Below, piece after piece: positions 8,575-17,664 of a stretch of DNA of 64,000 nt. The DNA is from Brotaphodocola faecis (GTDB lineage: Bacteria; Bacillota; Clostridia; Lachnospirales; Lachnospiraceae): contig NZ_JBBMFJ010000003.1 in the NCBI RefSeq assembly GCF_040096075.1, positions 62,001 through 126,000 on the forward strand. The letters run 5' to 3'. The stretch's first letter is position 1. Each line of letters opens with the position of its first letter. A program made the translations under genes and the position numbers. Under the pieces are notes generated by a model. It was not told the origin of the DNA, ran no database searches, and was given only the letters and a program-made list of their open reading frames with translations.

Positions 8575-8629
8575 TATCGCCCTGGTGGGTGCCACGCTGA
8601 TTCCGCTCCTGTCCGGCCTGTTCAGTTAA
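8546..8629 (+). pseudogene. maff2: 3' fragment of the ICE maff2 gene, disrupted by the IME
   Basis: The open frame reads GIKQLMAGGGIALVGATL and ends SGLFS, the conserved C-terminus of Maff2-family small membrane proteins, which sit just upstream of the VirB6-like gene in Tn1549-type elements. An in-frame TAA lies just upstream at the junction, so the rest of the gene must be beyond the IME, left of the window. The ICE therefore lacks an intact Maff2 while the IME is integrated, unless translation can restart at the internal ATG 8561. Confidence 0.85.
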
Positions 8630-8635
8630 TAGCCG

Positions 8636-9499
8636 ATGGGCAGTCTGTTTGATTGGATAACAGACTGGATCAAAGAGGGCCTGATCGAAGCGATCACCGG
8701 GCAGTACACCAGTATTTTTGAATCGGTAAACAGCCAGGTCGCGGATGTGGCCGGGCAGGTCGGACAGACCCCGCAGGGCTGGAATGGCGGCGTGTTCAGT
8801 ATGATCCAGAATCTTTCTGAAACCGTCGTCATTCCCATTGCGGGCATGATCCTGACCTTTGTGCTGGTATATGAGCTGATTCAGATGATTTTGGAAAAGA
8901 ACAACATGCACGATTTTGATACGTTCAACATCTTCAAGTGGATCTTCAAGACCTTTGTAGCCACCTACCTGCTTACCAACTGTTTTACGATTGTCATGGC
9001 GGTGTTTGATGTCGCCCAAAATGTGGTATCGCGGAGCGCCGGCGTGATAAACGGGAACCTGGATGTCACGGCGGCGCTGGCTGACCTGGAAACGCAGCTT
9101 GAAGCAATGGGGATGTGGGAGCTGATCGGCTTATGGCTGGAAACCAACATCATCAACCTGTGTATGTGGGTACTGTCTATTGTGATCTTTGTCATTGTCT
9201 ATGGCCGCATGATTGAAATATATCTCACGGTCAGCCTGGCACCCATACCGTTTTCCACAATGGCAAACCGTGAATGGGGACAGATGGGGACGAATTACCT
9301 TCGTTCCCTGTTCGCTCTGGGATTCCAGGGGTTCTTAATTCTGGTATGCGTCGCGATCTACGCGGTGCTGGTCCAGTCGATCCCCTCGTCCGGCGATATT
9401 CACGGTGCGATCTGGGGCACGGCGGGATATACCGTACTGCTGGCCTTCGCCCTCTTTAAGACAGGCTCGTTATCTAAAAGTATATTCAACTCGCATTAG
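8636..9499 (+). CDS. VirB6/TrbL-like mating-pore membrane protein
   Basis: 287 residues with about six hydrophobic segments (e.g. VVIPIAGMILTFVLVYELI, then WIFKTFVATYLLTNCF, then MWVLSIVIFVIVYGRM), and the conserved loop LAPIPFSTMANREWGQMG. This matches the polytopic VirB6/TrbL-like protein of Tn1549-type type IV secretion systems, which forms part of the inner-membrane channel. It starts six bases after the maff2 stop with no clear SD, so it normally relies on translational coupling to maff2; the IME insertion could therefore lower its expression. Confidence 0.85.
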   Translation: MGSLFDWITDWIKEGLIEAITGQYTSIFESVNSQVADVAGQVGQTPQGWNGGVFSMIQNLSETVVIPIAGMILTFVLVYELIQMILEKNNMHDFDTFNIFKWIFKTFVATYLLTNCFTIVMAVFDVAQNVVSRSAGVINGNLDVTAALADLETQLEAMGMWELIGLWLETNIINLCMWVLSIVIFVIVYGRMIEIYLTVSLAPIPFSTMANREWGQMGTNYLRSLFALGFQGFLILVCVAIYAVLVQSIPSSGDIHGAIWGTAGYTVLLAFALFKTGSLSKSIFNSH

Positions 9500-9538
9500 C
9501 GGGTAACAACTACATTTTAACAAGGAGGAACTTTCATT

Positions 9539-9979
9539 ATGAGTAAAACCAATACCGAACCCATGCAGCCGGACACTCAGGCGTCCGAAAGCTTGAAGCT
9601 GGATGTAACCGTGCGCCCGATTGCCCCGATGGGGAACCTCTTGGCCTTTGCCAACGTGACGATTGGCGACTGTTTCAAGATCGACGGCTTCCGTATCTGC
9701 TCCGGCGAGAACGGCCTGTATGTCAACATGCCTTCCACCCAGGATAAGCAGGGAAAATGGAGGGATGTGTGCTGGCCGGTGACGGCGGACTTTCGCAGGC
9801 AGCTCAACGACGCCCTGATCGAAGGGTACGGCCAGGCGATTGAAAATTTGCAGGCCACCCTTGAAGCGACCAGGGACGCAGAAAAGCCTTCCCTGACCGG
9901 CGCCCTGAAAGAAAATGCCGGAAAGGTCAAGACGCAGCCGGCAAAGCCCGCGCCTGCCAAGAGTGAGCAGGCCCGCTGA
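9539..9979 (+). CDS. SpoVG-family protein
   Basis: 146 residues. The SpoVG core spans about 22-105: VRPIAPMGNLLAFANVTI, then FKIDGFRICSGENGLYVNMP, then CWPVTADFRRQLNDAL. SpoVG proteins bind DNA or RNA and regulate gene expression. Residues 110-146 are a Pro/Lys/Ala-rich tail. In conjugative elements the role is unknown. A strong SD (AAGGAGGAA) precedes ATG. Its stop overlaps the next gene's ATG by one base. Confidence 0.85.
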   Translation: MSKTNTEPMQPDTQASESLKLDVTVRPIAPMGNLLAFANVTIGDCFKIDGFRICSGENGLYVNMPSTQDKQGKWRDVCWPVTADFRRQLNDALIEGYGQAIENLQATLEATRDAEKPSLTGALKENAGKVKTQPAKPAPAKSEQAR

Positions 9980-10533
9980 TGGCGGAGGCTAAGAAATATG
10001 GCATTGTGTACGCGGACCCGCCCTGGCGCTATGACATGAAGCGCGGCAAAGGCGTGGCAGAAAACCATTACCCCACCATGAGCATGGATGAAATATGCGC
10101 ACTGCCGGTTGCAGACCTTGCGGCCAAAGACAGTGCGCTTTTTCTATGGGCCACCTTCCCGCAGCTTAATGAGGCGTTCCGGGTGATTGAGGCATGGGGC
10201 TTCCACTATAAGACCCTGGCGTTTCTGTGGCTGAAGCAGAACCGGAAAGCCGATAGCTGGTTTTATGGGATGGGCTTCTGGACCCGCTCCAACGCGGAGG
10301 TATGTCTGCTGGCAACACGCGGGCACCCGAAACGCCAGTGTGCGGGAATCCACCAGTTTGTGATCTCCCATATCGAGCAGCACAGCAAGAAACCCGATGA
10401 AGTGCGGGACAAGATCATAAAGCTCATGGGAGATCAGCCCAGGGTGGAGCTTTTTGCCAGGCAGCAGACCCCCGGCTGGGATGTATGGGGCAATGAAGTG
10501 GATTGCAGTATTACAATGCCGCAAAACGGATAA
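9979..10533 (+). CDS. MT-A70-family adenine methyltransferase
   Basis: 184 residues, S-adenosylmethionine-dependent N6-adenine methyltransferase of the MT-A70 group. The catalytic motif DPPW is at residues 13-16 (GIVYADPPWRY), followed by the family segments NHYPTMSMDEI, LFLWATFPQL and FWTRSNAEVCLLATRG. It is complete and compact, with no target-recognition domain and no restriction partner, so it is an orphan modifier. It may methylate the ICE or host DNA to escape restriction or alter regulation; the recognition site is unknown. Confidence 0.88.
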   Translation: MAEAKKYGIVYADPPWRYDMKRGKGVAENHYPTMSMDEICALPVADLAAKDSALFLWATFPQLNEAFRVIEAWGFHYKTLAFLWLKQNRKADSWFYGMGFWTRSNAEVCLLATRGHPKRQCAGIHQFVISHIEQHSKKPDEVRDKIIKLMGDQPRVELFARQQTPGWDVWGNEVDCSITMPQNG

Positions 10534-10566
10534 AAAAGATTCTCGCAGATCGGAGGTGACAACGAA

Positions 10567-11001
10567 ATGCCTTATGTACCCGTACCCAAAGACTTAACCA
10601 AAGTCAAGACCAAAGTAGCCGCTGGCCTGACAAAGCGCCAGCTTATTTGTTTCAGTCTGGCCGCGCTGGTGGGGCTGCCGGTATATTTCCTTACCCGCGG
10701 CGCCATCGGCAATTCGGCGGCGGTGCTCCTTATGATCGGCCTGATGATGCCCTTTTTCTTCTTTGCCATGTATGAGAAGGACGGGCAGCCGGCGGAAAAG
10801 CTGTTAAGGAACCGGCTCCGCTATAAGCTCTGGCCGAAGGACCGCCCTTACCGGACAGAAAACTTCTACAAATCCATATCCAAAAAGGAGGTATCACAGA
10901 TTGCCAAAAACCAGACAGCAGGAGGCGCAGGAAAAACGTCTGCAAAGAAACGTAAAGCAGGCAAAAAAGACCCGCACCGAAGCAAGAAAGGCAGGAAGTA
11001 A
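10567..11001 (+). CDS. PrgI-family conjugation protein (VirB3-like)
   Basis: 144 residues. Two adjacent transmembrane segments (about 25-47 and 50-68) lie after a basic N-terminus (PVPKDLTKVKTKVAAGLTKRQ), the PrgI pattern; PrgI partners the VirB4 ATPase in Gram-positive systems. The tail from residue 112 is very Lys/Arg-rich and is encoded in DNA that also codes for the VirB4 N-terminus in another frame (101 shared bases). SD GGAGGTGA lies eight bases before ATG. Confidence 0.85.
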   Translation: MPYVPVPKDLTKVKTKVAAGLTKRQLICFSLAALVGLPVYFLTRGAIGNSAAVLLMIGLMMPFFFFAMYEKDGQPAEKLLRNRLRYKLWPKDRPYRTENFYKSISKKEVSQIAKNQTAGGAGKTSAKKRKAGKKDPHRSKKGRK

Positions 11002-13372
11002 AACTGCCTCTCCTGCCGGGCCGAAGAAAAAGCCCGGCTTTTTTTCCGGGCTGAAAGCGGACGCCCCGCAGACGGTCCAGCAGAGTATTCCCTATAAGGA
11101 AATGTACCGGGACGGTATCTGCCGTGTGAGCGGCAATTATTACACCAAGACGGTGCAGTTCTTTGATATTAACTACCAGCTCGCGCAGGCGGACGACAAG
11201 GCGCAGATTTTTGAGGGCTACTGCGATTTTCTCAATTACTTTGACGCCTCGATCCATGTGCAGCTCACCTTCATCAACCAGCGGGCCAATATGCAGGACT
11301 TTGTTCACAGCATAGAGATTCCTGCCCGTGGCGACGAGTACGACGGAATCCGCAGGGAGTACGCGGATATGTTAAAGAACCAGCTCCAAAAGGGCAACAA
11401 CGGCCTTACCAAGCGGAAATACATCACCTTCGGGATTGAAGCGGAGGACCTTCGCACGGCGAAAATGCGTCTGGAACGGATCGAAACGGACGTGCTGGGG
11501 AACTTCAAAGCCCTGGGCGTGCAGGCAAGGCCCTTAAACGGGCTGGAACGTCTGGAGCTTCTGCACAGCCAGCTCCACCCGGACGGCCAGGAGAAACTTC
11601 ATTTTAACTGGTCGGATTTGCCGAAAACCGGGCTCTCCACAAAGGACTATATCGCCCCTTCCGGTCTCTCCTTCTCCCAGGACGGCAAGACCTTCCGGGT
11701 GGGCGACCATTCCGGCGCGGTGTCCTTCTTGCAGATTTTGGCCCCGGAGCTGACGGATCGGCTGCTGGCGGAACTGCTTGACCTGGATGACGCCGTGACA
11801 ATCAACCTGCATATCCAGTCTATCGACCAGGCCCAGGCGATCAAGAACATCAAACGCAAGATGTCTGATTTGCAGAAGATGACGATTGAGGAACAGAAGA
11901 AAGCGGTCCGCTCCGGCTATGACATGGACATCATACCTACCGACCTTGCCACTTATGGGGAAGAAGCGAAAAATCTCCTGCAGGATTTGCAGAGCCGGAA
12001 TGAAAGGATGTTCCTTGTGACGGTTCTGGTGGAGAATATCGCCCCGAAGCGCAAAAAGCTGTTTACGGATATTTTTTCCGCTTCCGGTGTGGCGCAGAAA
12101 TACAACTGTGCCCTGAAACGCCTGGACTTCCAGCAGGAGCAGGGCCTTATGTCCTCTCTATGCCTGGGGCAGAACCAGATCGAGATCGAGCGGGGTCTTA
12201 CCACCAGCAGCACGGCCATTTTCGTGCCGTTTACCACCTGCGAGCTGTTTCAGGAGGGCGAGGCTTTGTATTACGGTCTCAATGCCCTTAGCAACAACCT
12301 GATTATGGCGAACCGCAAGAACCTGAAAAACCCCAACGGCCTGTTCCTGGGTACGCCCGGCAGTGGCAAATCTTTCTCTGCCAAGCGTGAGATCGTCAAT
12401 GTGTTCCTTCTGACGGAGGACGACATTATCATAGCAGACCCGGAAAATGAGTACGGGCCTTTGGTAAAGCAGTTTGGAGCTCAGGGGCAGGTCATTGACA
12501 TTTCCCCTAACTCCACTAACTACATCAATCCGATGGATATAAACCTGGACTATTCGGATGATGAAAACCCGATCACCCTGAAAAGTGATTTTATCCTGTC
12601 TCTGTGTGACCTTATCATCGGCGGCAAGGAGGGGCTTTCCCCTATTGAAAAGACGATCATTGACCGCTGCACAAGGCTTGTGTACCGGGACTATTTGCAG
12701 GACCCGCGCCCGGAAAACATGCCAATCCTGGGGGATTTGTACGACCTCCTTCGCAAACAGAGCGAACCGGAGGCGCAGAATATCGCCACGGCGCTGGAAA
12801 TCTACGTCAATGGTTCCTTGAATGTGTTTAACCACCGTTCCAATATCCAGATGGATCACCACCGGGTACTGTGCTTCCAGTTGAAGTCATTGGGAAAGGC
12901 CCTGAAAGAGATCGGCCTTCTTATCATGCAGGACGCGGTCTGGAACCGTGTTACGGCCAACCGCTCCAAGCATAAGACGACCTGGTTCTATATCGACGAA
13001 TTCCACCTCCTGCTGAAAGGACAGACCGGAAGTTTCAGTGTAGAGATATGGAAACGGTTCAGAAAATGGGGCGGGATTCCCAGCGGTTTAACGCAGAATG
13101 TGAAGGACCTGCTGGCTTCCAGGGAGATCGAGAACATCTTTGAGAACTCGGATTTTATCTACATGCTCAACCAGGCCCAGGGAGACCGGCAGATTTTGGC
13201 GAAGCAGTTAGGCATTTCGCCCCACCAGCTTTCCTATGTGACCCATTCCGGCCCCGGCGAGGGTCTTTTGTTTTTCGGCAATGTGATTATTCCTTTCGTC
13301 GATCACTTCCCGAAGGACACCCTTCTGTATTCGGTCCTTACCACAAGGCCGGATGAAGTGGCAGGCGCATGA
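10901..13372 (+). CDS. virB4: VirB4/TraE-type conjugation ATPase
   Basis: 823 residues. This ATPase powers the mating channel. Walker A is LGTPGSGKSFSAKRE near residue 483, with Walker B TTWFYIDEFHLLL near 700. The N-terminal half holds the CagE/TrbE-type region that contacts PrgI. The start is TTG at 10901, nine bases after AAAGGAGGT; the SD lies inside prgI. No truncation is visible. Nearly always linked to PrgI and a cell-wall hydrolase, as here. Confidence 0.95.
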   Translation: MPKTRQQEAQEKRLQRNVKQAKKTRTEARKAGSKTASPAGPKKKPGFFSGLKADAPQTVQQSIPYKEMYRDGICRVSGNYYTKTVQFFDINYQLAQADDKAQIFEGYCDFLNYFDASIHVQLTFINQRANMQDFVHSIEIPARGDEYDGIRREYADMLKNQLQKGNNGLTKRKYITFGIEAEDLRTAKMRLERIETDVLGNFKALGVQARPLNGLERLELLHSQLHPDGQEKLHFNWSDLPKTGLSTKDYIAPSGLSFSQDGKTFRVGDHSGAVSFLQILAPELTDRLLAELLDLDDAVTINLHIQSIDQAQAIKNIKRKMSDLQKMTIEEQKKAVRSGYDMDIIPTDLATYGEEAKNLLQDLQSRNERMFLVTVLVENIAPKRKKLFTDIFSASGVAQKYNCALKRLDFQQEQGLMSSLCLGQNQIEIERGLTTSSTAIFVPFTTCELFQEGEALYYGLNALSNNLIMANRKNLKNPNGLFLGTPGSGKSFSAKREIVNVFLLTEDDIIIADPENEYGPLVKQFGAQGQVIDISPNSTNYINPMDINLDYSDDENPITLKSDFILSLCDLIIGGKEGLSPIEKTIIDRCTRLVYRDYLQDPRPENMPILGDLYDLLRKQSEPEAQNIATALEIYVNGSLNVFNHRSNIQMDHHRVLCFQLKSLGKALKEIGLLIMQDAVWNRVTANRSKHKTTWFYIDEFHLLLKGQTGSFSVEIWKRFRKWGGIPSGLTQNVKDLLASREIENIFENSDFIYMLNQAQGDRQILAKQLGISPHQLSYVTHSGPGEGLLFFGNVIIPFVDHFPKDTLLYSVLTTRPDEVAGA

Positions 13373-13417
13373 GCGCCGGCAGACCAGCAACGATAATTCA
13401 GACTGGAGGTGATGGAT

Positions 13418-16198
13418 ATGTCCCGTGATAAAGAGTTCAGACGGCCCAAAGACGCGGTGCGGCAGCCGGCGGGAAAAACAGAAACCGACGTCCGGACCGG
13501 CGAGATGCGCGGGCAGGATTTTGATCTGCGCCGGGCCCGTGACGCTCCTGTGCAGGAAGATAACCGCCATAGAGGGTGGAACCTGTATCAAGGGGCTTCG
13601 GAGGACGGCGCAGTTCCAGCAACGGATTCCAATACGTATGCTGCTGCTTCCCGGCAGCCAGTGGATGAAATGGCGGCTTATGAATCTGCGGACTATGGAA
13701 CACATGCGGAGGCTTTTTCCCGGCAGTCGTCCGGGGATTCTGACAGCTTCATTCAGGACAGCCGCAGCGTTCCGCAGCAAAACGGGCCGGATTTTTCCGG
13801 GCGTGACAGCTTCCGCGAAAGCAGGCAGCAGGATTCCAGGCACAGTGATTCCGGCAGGCTCCAGCGCCGGGATGCAGACTTTTCCCGGCGCGGCGGCCAG
13901 GAGTTGCCCGGTTCCGGCAGTTCGGAGGCTTCCGCTGCTTCGGAGGCCGGCAGCACAAATGCCGGGGAAACATCGGGCAGACGCCGGATGCACCAGCATG
14001 GCAACAAGTACCAGCAGCGTTTCCAGGAGGCGGCAAAAGCCGAGGAACCCCAGGAGAAACAGCCGGGTTCAGCCGAGGGAGAACCGAAACGGCCTTCCAA
14101 GCTGGAATTTACCGCTGACGAGCTGCCACCGGAGGCGGCGGATAAAAAGCTGACCCAGGCGAGGCGCAGGGCCGAGCGTGTGGAAAAGAAGCTGGAGGAC
14201 GCCGAGGCGCGTCTGCCTTCCCGGAAAAAACTGCGGATGGAGACGGCTTCCGACCCGGAGACCGGCAAAGCAAAAAAACGGCTGAAATTTGAGCAGGAAG
14301 TAAAATCCCAGCGGGCGCATGTAAAGGGCTCCCTTCCCATGCGCCCGGTAAAGGCGGCAGCGAATACGGCTGTCGGCTACGCCCATAAGAAAATCTACCA
14401 GGCGGAGGAAGAAAATGTCGGCGTGAAAGCCGCCCACCGCACCGAGCTTGTGGGTGAGGCCTGGGCGCGCACCCTGTACCACCGCCATAAAACAGCGCCA
14501 TACCGCCGGGTGACAAAGTTACAGCAGAAATCAGCGAGGGCTAACGCGAAGCTTGCCTACCGGCAGACCCTTTCGGAACACCCGGAGCTAAAGAAAAATT
14601 TCCTTGCCCGGATGTGGCAGAAGCAAAAGCTGAAACGGCAGTATGCCAAAGCCGCAAGGGAGGCACAGAAAACCGGAAAGCGGGCAAAGAACGCAGCCGT
14701 TACAACGGAAAAGATCGCTGCTTCGGTGGTAAACACCGTCAAGCGTCACCCGGTTATCTGCAGCATTCTCGTCCTTCTGCTTTTGGTGGTATTTCTCATT
14801 TCTTCGCTGTTTTCCTCGTTTTCCAATATCGGGACCGGGGGCCTGGGAAGTATCGCCGCCTCTACCTATCTGGCGGAGGACCAGGACATCAACAACGCGG
14901 AGCTTATCTATACCGAGTGGGAAACAGACCTGCAAATGGAAATAGACCGTGTGGAGACAGACCGGCCCGGTTATGACGAGTACCGCTATAACATCGGCGC
15001 AATCGAGCATGACCCCTATATCCTGATGGGCTATCTCACTTCTGCCTATCAGAATTTCACCTATGAGCAGATCGAGGGCGTCCTGCGGCAGCTTTTTAAT
15101 GAGCAGTATTCCCTTACCTTTACGGAGGAAACGGAAATCCGCTACCGGACAGAGACCCATGTTGACCCGGAGACCGGCGAGGAAACCGAGGAAGAAGTAC
15201 CGTATGAGTGGCACATTCTGAATGTAAAGCTCACGGCCACGCCTCTTGCAAACCTGGTGGTGCAGCGCATGAGCACCGAGCAGAAAGAAATCTGTGAGAT
15301 TCTATTGCAGACCAAGGGCAACCGGCAGTATGTGAAAAATGTCTTTGGGATAAACTGGCTGCCCTATGTCACCAGCTACTACGGCTACCGGGTACACCCC
15401 ATCAGCGGGGAAAAGAACTACCATACCGGCGTTGACATCGGCATGGCCCAGGGCACGGAAATCTTAGCCGGCCATGACGGTACGGTTACGCTGGCAGGAA
15501 ACGCGGGCGGCTACGGCCTGTGTGTCGCCATTGAAGGCGAGGCTTACGAGGGGCATACCCTTACCACGAAATACGGCCACTGTTCACAGCTTCTTGTGTC
15601 CGTGGGCCAGGAAGTAAAGGCCGGGGATGTAATCGCGAAGGTCGGCAGCACCGGCAATTCCACCGGGCCGCACCTGCACCTGGAGGTATTGGTGGACGGG
15701 CAGTATTTGAATCCGCTGTATTTTGCAGATACCGGTGACACCGGCAGTACCGGGCTGCCAGCCATTGGCGCAGGCGGAGGCGGCAGCTACTTTGATTACG
15801 ATATTCCGCCGGAGGCCCTTGCGGATGAACAGTTCGCGGCCATGATCGCGGAGGCGGAGAAATACTTAGGCTATCCGTATGTGTGGGGCGGCGCAAGCCC
15901 TTCCACTTCCTTTGACTGTTCAGGCTTCGTTTCCTGGGTAGTCAACCATACCGGCTGGAACTTCGGGCGGCTTACCGCGGACGGGCTTTTAGGCGTGTGT
16001 ACGCCTGTATCGAGTGCGGACGCAAGACCCGGCGACCTGATTTTCTTCCAGGGGACCTATAACACCAGCGGCGCAAGCCATGTGGGAATCTATGTGGGTA
16101 ACGGAATGATGATCCACTGCGGGGACCCGATCTCTTACGCAAATATCAATACAAGTTACTGGCAGCAGCATTTTTACACCTTTGCGCGGCTGCCTTAA
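13418..16198 (+). CDS. bifunctional cell-wall hydrolase (M23 plus NlpC/P60), CD1108-like
   Basis: About 926 residues. Residues 1-430 are charged, Ser/Gln/Arg-rich and probably cytoplasmic. One membrane segment follows (ICSILVLLLLVVFLISSLF, about 446-465). Outside are a conserved domain, an M23 endopeptidase (YRVHPISGEKNYHTGVDIG with zinc His/Asp, and later GPHLHLEV) and a C-terminal NlpC/P60 peptidase (SFDCSGFVSW with the catalytic Cys; ASHVGIYVG with the His). It opens peptidoglycan for the mating channel, like Tn916 Orf14. GTG 13409 and ATG 13412 are also in frame, but GGAGG at 13405-13409 fits ATG 13418 best. Confidence 0.92.
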   Translation: MSRDKEFRRPKDAVRQPAGKTETDVRTGEMRGQDFDLRRARDAPVQEDNRHRGWNLYQGASEDGAVPATDSNTYAAASRQPVDEMAAYESADYGTHAEAFSRQSSGDSDSFIQDSRSVPQQNGPDFSGRDSFRESRQQDSRHSDSGRLQRRDADFSRRGGQELPGSGSSEASAASEAGSTNAGETSGRRRMHQHGNKYQQRFQEAAKAEEPQEKQPGSAEGEPKRPSKLEFTADELPPEAADKKLTQARRRAERVEKKLEDAEARLPSRKKLRMETASDPETGKAKKRLKFEQEVKSQRAHVKGSLPMRPVKAAANTAVGYAHKKIYQAEEENVGVKAAHRTELVGEAWARTLYHRHKTAPYRRVTKLQQKSARANAKLAYRQTLSEHPELKKNFLARMWQKQKLKRQYAKAAREAQKTGKRAKNAAVTTEKIAASVVNTVKRHPVICSILVLLLLVVFLISSLFSSFSNIGTGGLGSIAASTYLAEDQDINNAELIYTEWETDLQMEIDRVETDRPGYDEYRYNIGAIEHDPYILMGYLTSAYQNFTYEQIEGVLRQLFNEQYSLTFTEETEIRYRTETHVDPETGEETEEEVPYEWHILNVKLTATPLANLVVQRMSTEQKEICEILLQTKGNRQYVKNVFGINWLPYVTSYYGYRVHPISGEKNYHTGVDIGMAQGTEILAGHDGTVTLAGNAGGYGLCVAIEGEAYEGHTLTTKYGHCSQLLVSVGQEVKAGDVIAKVGSTGNSTGPHLHLEVLVDGQYLNPLYFADTGDTGSTGLPAIGAGGGGSYFDYDIPPEALADEQFAAMIAEAEKYLGYPYVWGGASPSTSFDCSGFVSWVVNHTGWNFGRLTADGLLGVCTPVSSADARPGDLIFFQGTYNTSGASHVGIYVGNGMMIHCGDPISYANINTSYWQQHFYTFARLP

Positions 16199-16216
16199 CA
16201 GAATGGAGGTAACAAC

Positions 16217-16462
16217 TTGAACCCTAAAATTGAAAAACTGGCAAAAGACATTGAAAAGACCAAGGCGAAGATCGCGGAGCAGCAGGCCAGGCTCCAGGAT
16301 TTGGAGAAACAGAAAACGGAGCTGGAGAACACCGACTTTGTGGCGGTGGCCCGCAGCTACCACCTGACGCCCCAGGAACTGGCCGAATTCTTAAAAACGC
16401 GGCAGATGGCGTCCGCACAGGAGTCTTCGCCGCAGGAACAGGAGGAAGTGCATGAGGACTAA
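16217..16462 (+). CDS. DUF4315 protein
   Basis: 81 residues, almost entirely coiled coil (KIEKLAKDIEKTKAKIAEQQ onward) with the conserved segment SYHLTPQELAEFLK. It matches DUF4315, found between the cell-wall hydrolase and DUF4366 genes of this element family. The function is unknown. The start is TTG at 16217 after GGAGGT. It overlaps the next gene by 11 bases. Confidence 0.8.
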   Translation: MNPKIEKLAKDIEKTKAKIAEQQARLQDLEKQKTELENTDFVAVARSYHLTPQELAEFLKTRQMASAQESSPQEQEEVHED

Positions 16463-17621
16463 ACGAATCTCTCTCCTTGTGGCGCTTGTCTTTCTCATAG
16501 GCGCCATGACCTTGCCCATGACGGCTTTTGCCGCCGGGGGCAAGGACACCACGCCGCCCACGCTTACGGCGGTGCTGGATGGGGAAACCGTAAAGATCGT
16601 AAGCAGCGACGACAATTCCGGCGTGGAGGCGGTCTATATCGACAAGACCCGTGTAAATTCCCTTGTGGACGGGAAAGCCTCTGTCGCGCTGAAGGATTAT
16701 GCCGGCACAGATAAAAAAGTGAGCGTCTACGCGGTGGATTATGCCGGCAACCGTTCTGATGCCGTGCAATTTGACAACCCCTATTACAAGGAACCGGTGT
16801 CCACGGAAAAGCCGGCTGCCCCCACGCAGCCGAGCCAGAGCAGCACCCCGGCAACAAAACCGGTACAGACCCAGGCAGCTTCTTCCGGCAGCACGGGCAC
16901 CCAAAGCAGCAGTTCCAATACGGGAACGGATTCGGGCGGCACAAGCTCCCAGGACGGCAGCTCCGGCAGTACAGGAAATTCCGGCACACCGGAGCCCACC
17001 ACTTCCTCCGTCCCGGAGGGCGCTTTCACCCCGGAGGGGACCGGGACCGTGCTGGACAGCGCCACCGGCGAGGATGGGGATAAACAGTTTTACACCATTA
17101 CCACCGAGGCCGGGAATGTGTTCTACCTTATCATTGACGGCAAGCGTGACGACAACAACGTTTACTTTCTGAATGGCGTCACCGAGGCGGACCTGATGGC
17201 CCTTGCGGAAAAGAATGATGGCAGCGTGAGCGTGATCCCCGCTGCGGATGTCTGCACCTGTAAGGAGAAATGCGAGGCCGGAAAAGTCAATACCGGCTGC
17301 CCGGTCTGCAAAAATGACTTAAACGGCTGCATCGGAAAGGAAAAGCCGGCAGAGCCGGAGGAACCGGCTGAATCGGAACAGCCAAAGAAAGATACCGGCA
17401 GCGTCGGCACGATCATCTTTATCATCGTCGCCCTGCTTGCAGTCGGAGGCGTCGGCTATTATGTGAAGATCGTGCGCCCGAAACAGCAGGCGGCGGACGA
17501 GGACGAATTTGACGAGGACGACGGCTACGGGGAGGGCTTTGACCCGGACGAGGCTTACGGCGAACCGGAATATCTCTCCGAGGATGACTTTGAGGATAGC
17601 ACCCATGAGGACGGCGAGTAA
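16452..17621 (+). CDS. DUF4366/CD1107-family secreted membrane-anchored protein
   Basis: 389 residues. A signal peptide (LLVALVFLIGAMTLPMTAFA, cleavage near AFA-AGG) is followed by a Big/cadherin-like module (30-110), a Ser/Thr/Gln-rich linker (115-195), the conserved DUF4366 domain (AEAGNVFYLIIDGK type, 205-290) with six Cys close to the membrane (CTCKEKC, then CPVCKNDLNGC), one transmembrane helix (about 315-335) and an acidic tail. It is probably a surface component of the conjugation machine; the clustered Cys could bind metal or form disulfides. Confidence 0.85.
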   Translation: MRTKRISLLVALVFLIGAMTLPMTAFAAGGKDTTPPTLTAVLDGETVKIVSSDDNSGVEAVYIDKTRVNSLVDGKASVALKDYAGTDKKVSVYAVDYAGNRSDAVQFDNPYYKEPVSTEKPAAPTQPSQSSTPATKPVQTQAASSGSTGTQSSSSNTGTDSGGTSSQDGSSGSTGNSGTPEPTTSSVPEGAFTPEGTGTVLDSATGEDGDKQFYTITTEAGNVFYLIIDGKRDDNNVYFLNGVTEADLMALAEKNDGSVSVIPAADVCTCKEKCEAGKVNTGCPVCKNDLNGCIGKEKPAEPEEPAESEQPKKDTGSVGTIIFIIVALLAVGGVGYYVKIVRPKQQAADEDEFDEDDGYGEGFDPDEAYGEPEYLSEDDFEDSTHEDGE

Positions 17622-17664
17622 TGCGCCGTCCTTACCTATTTTATGAAAGTGAGGTCTTTCTATC

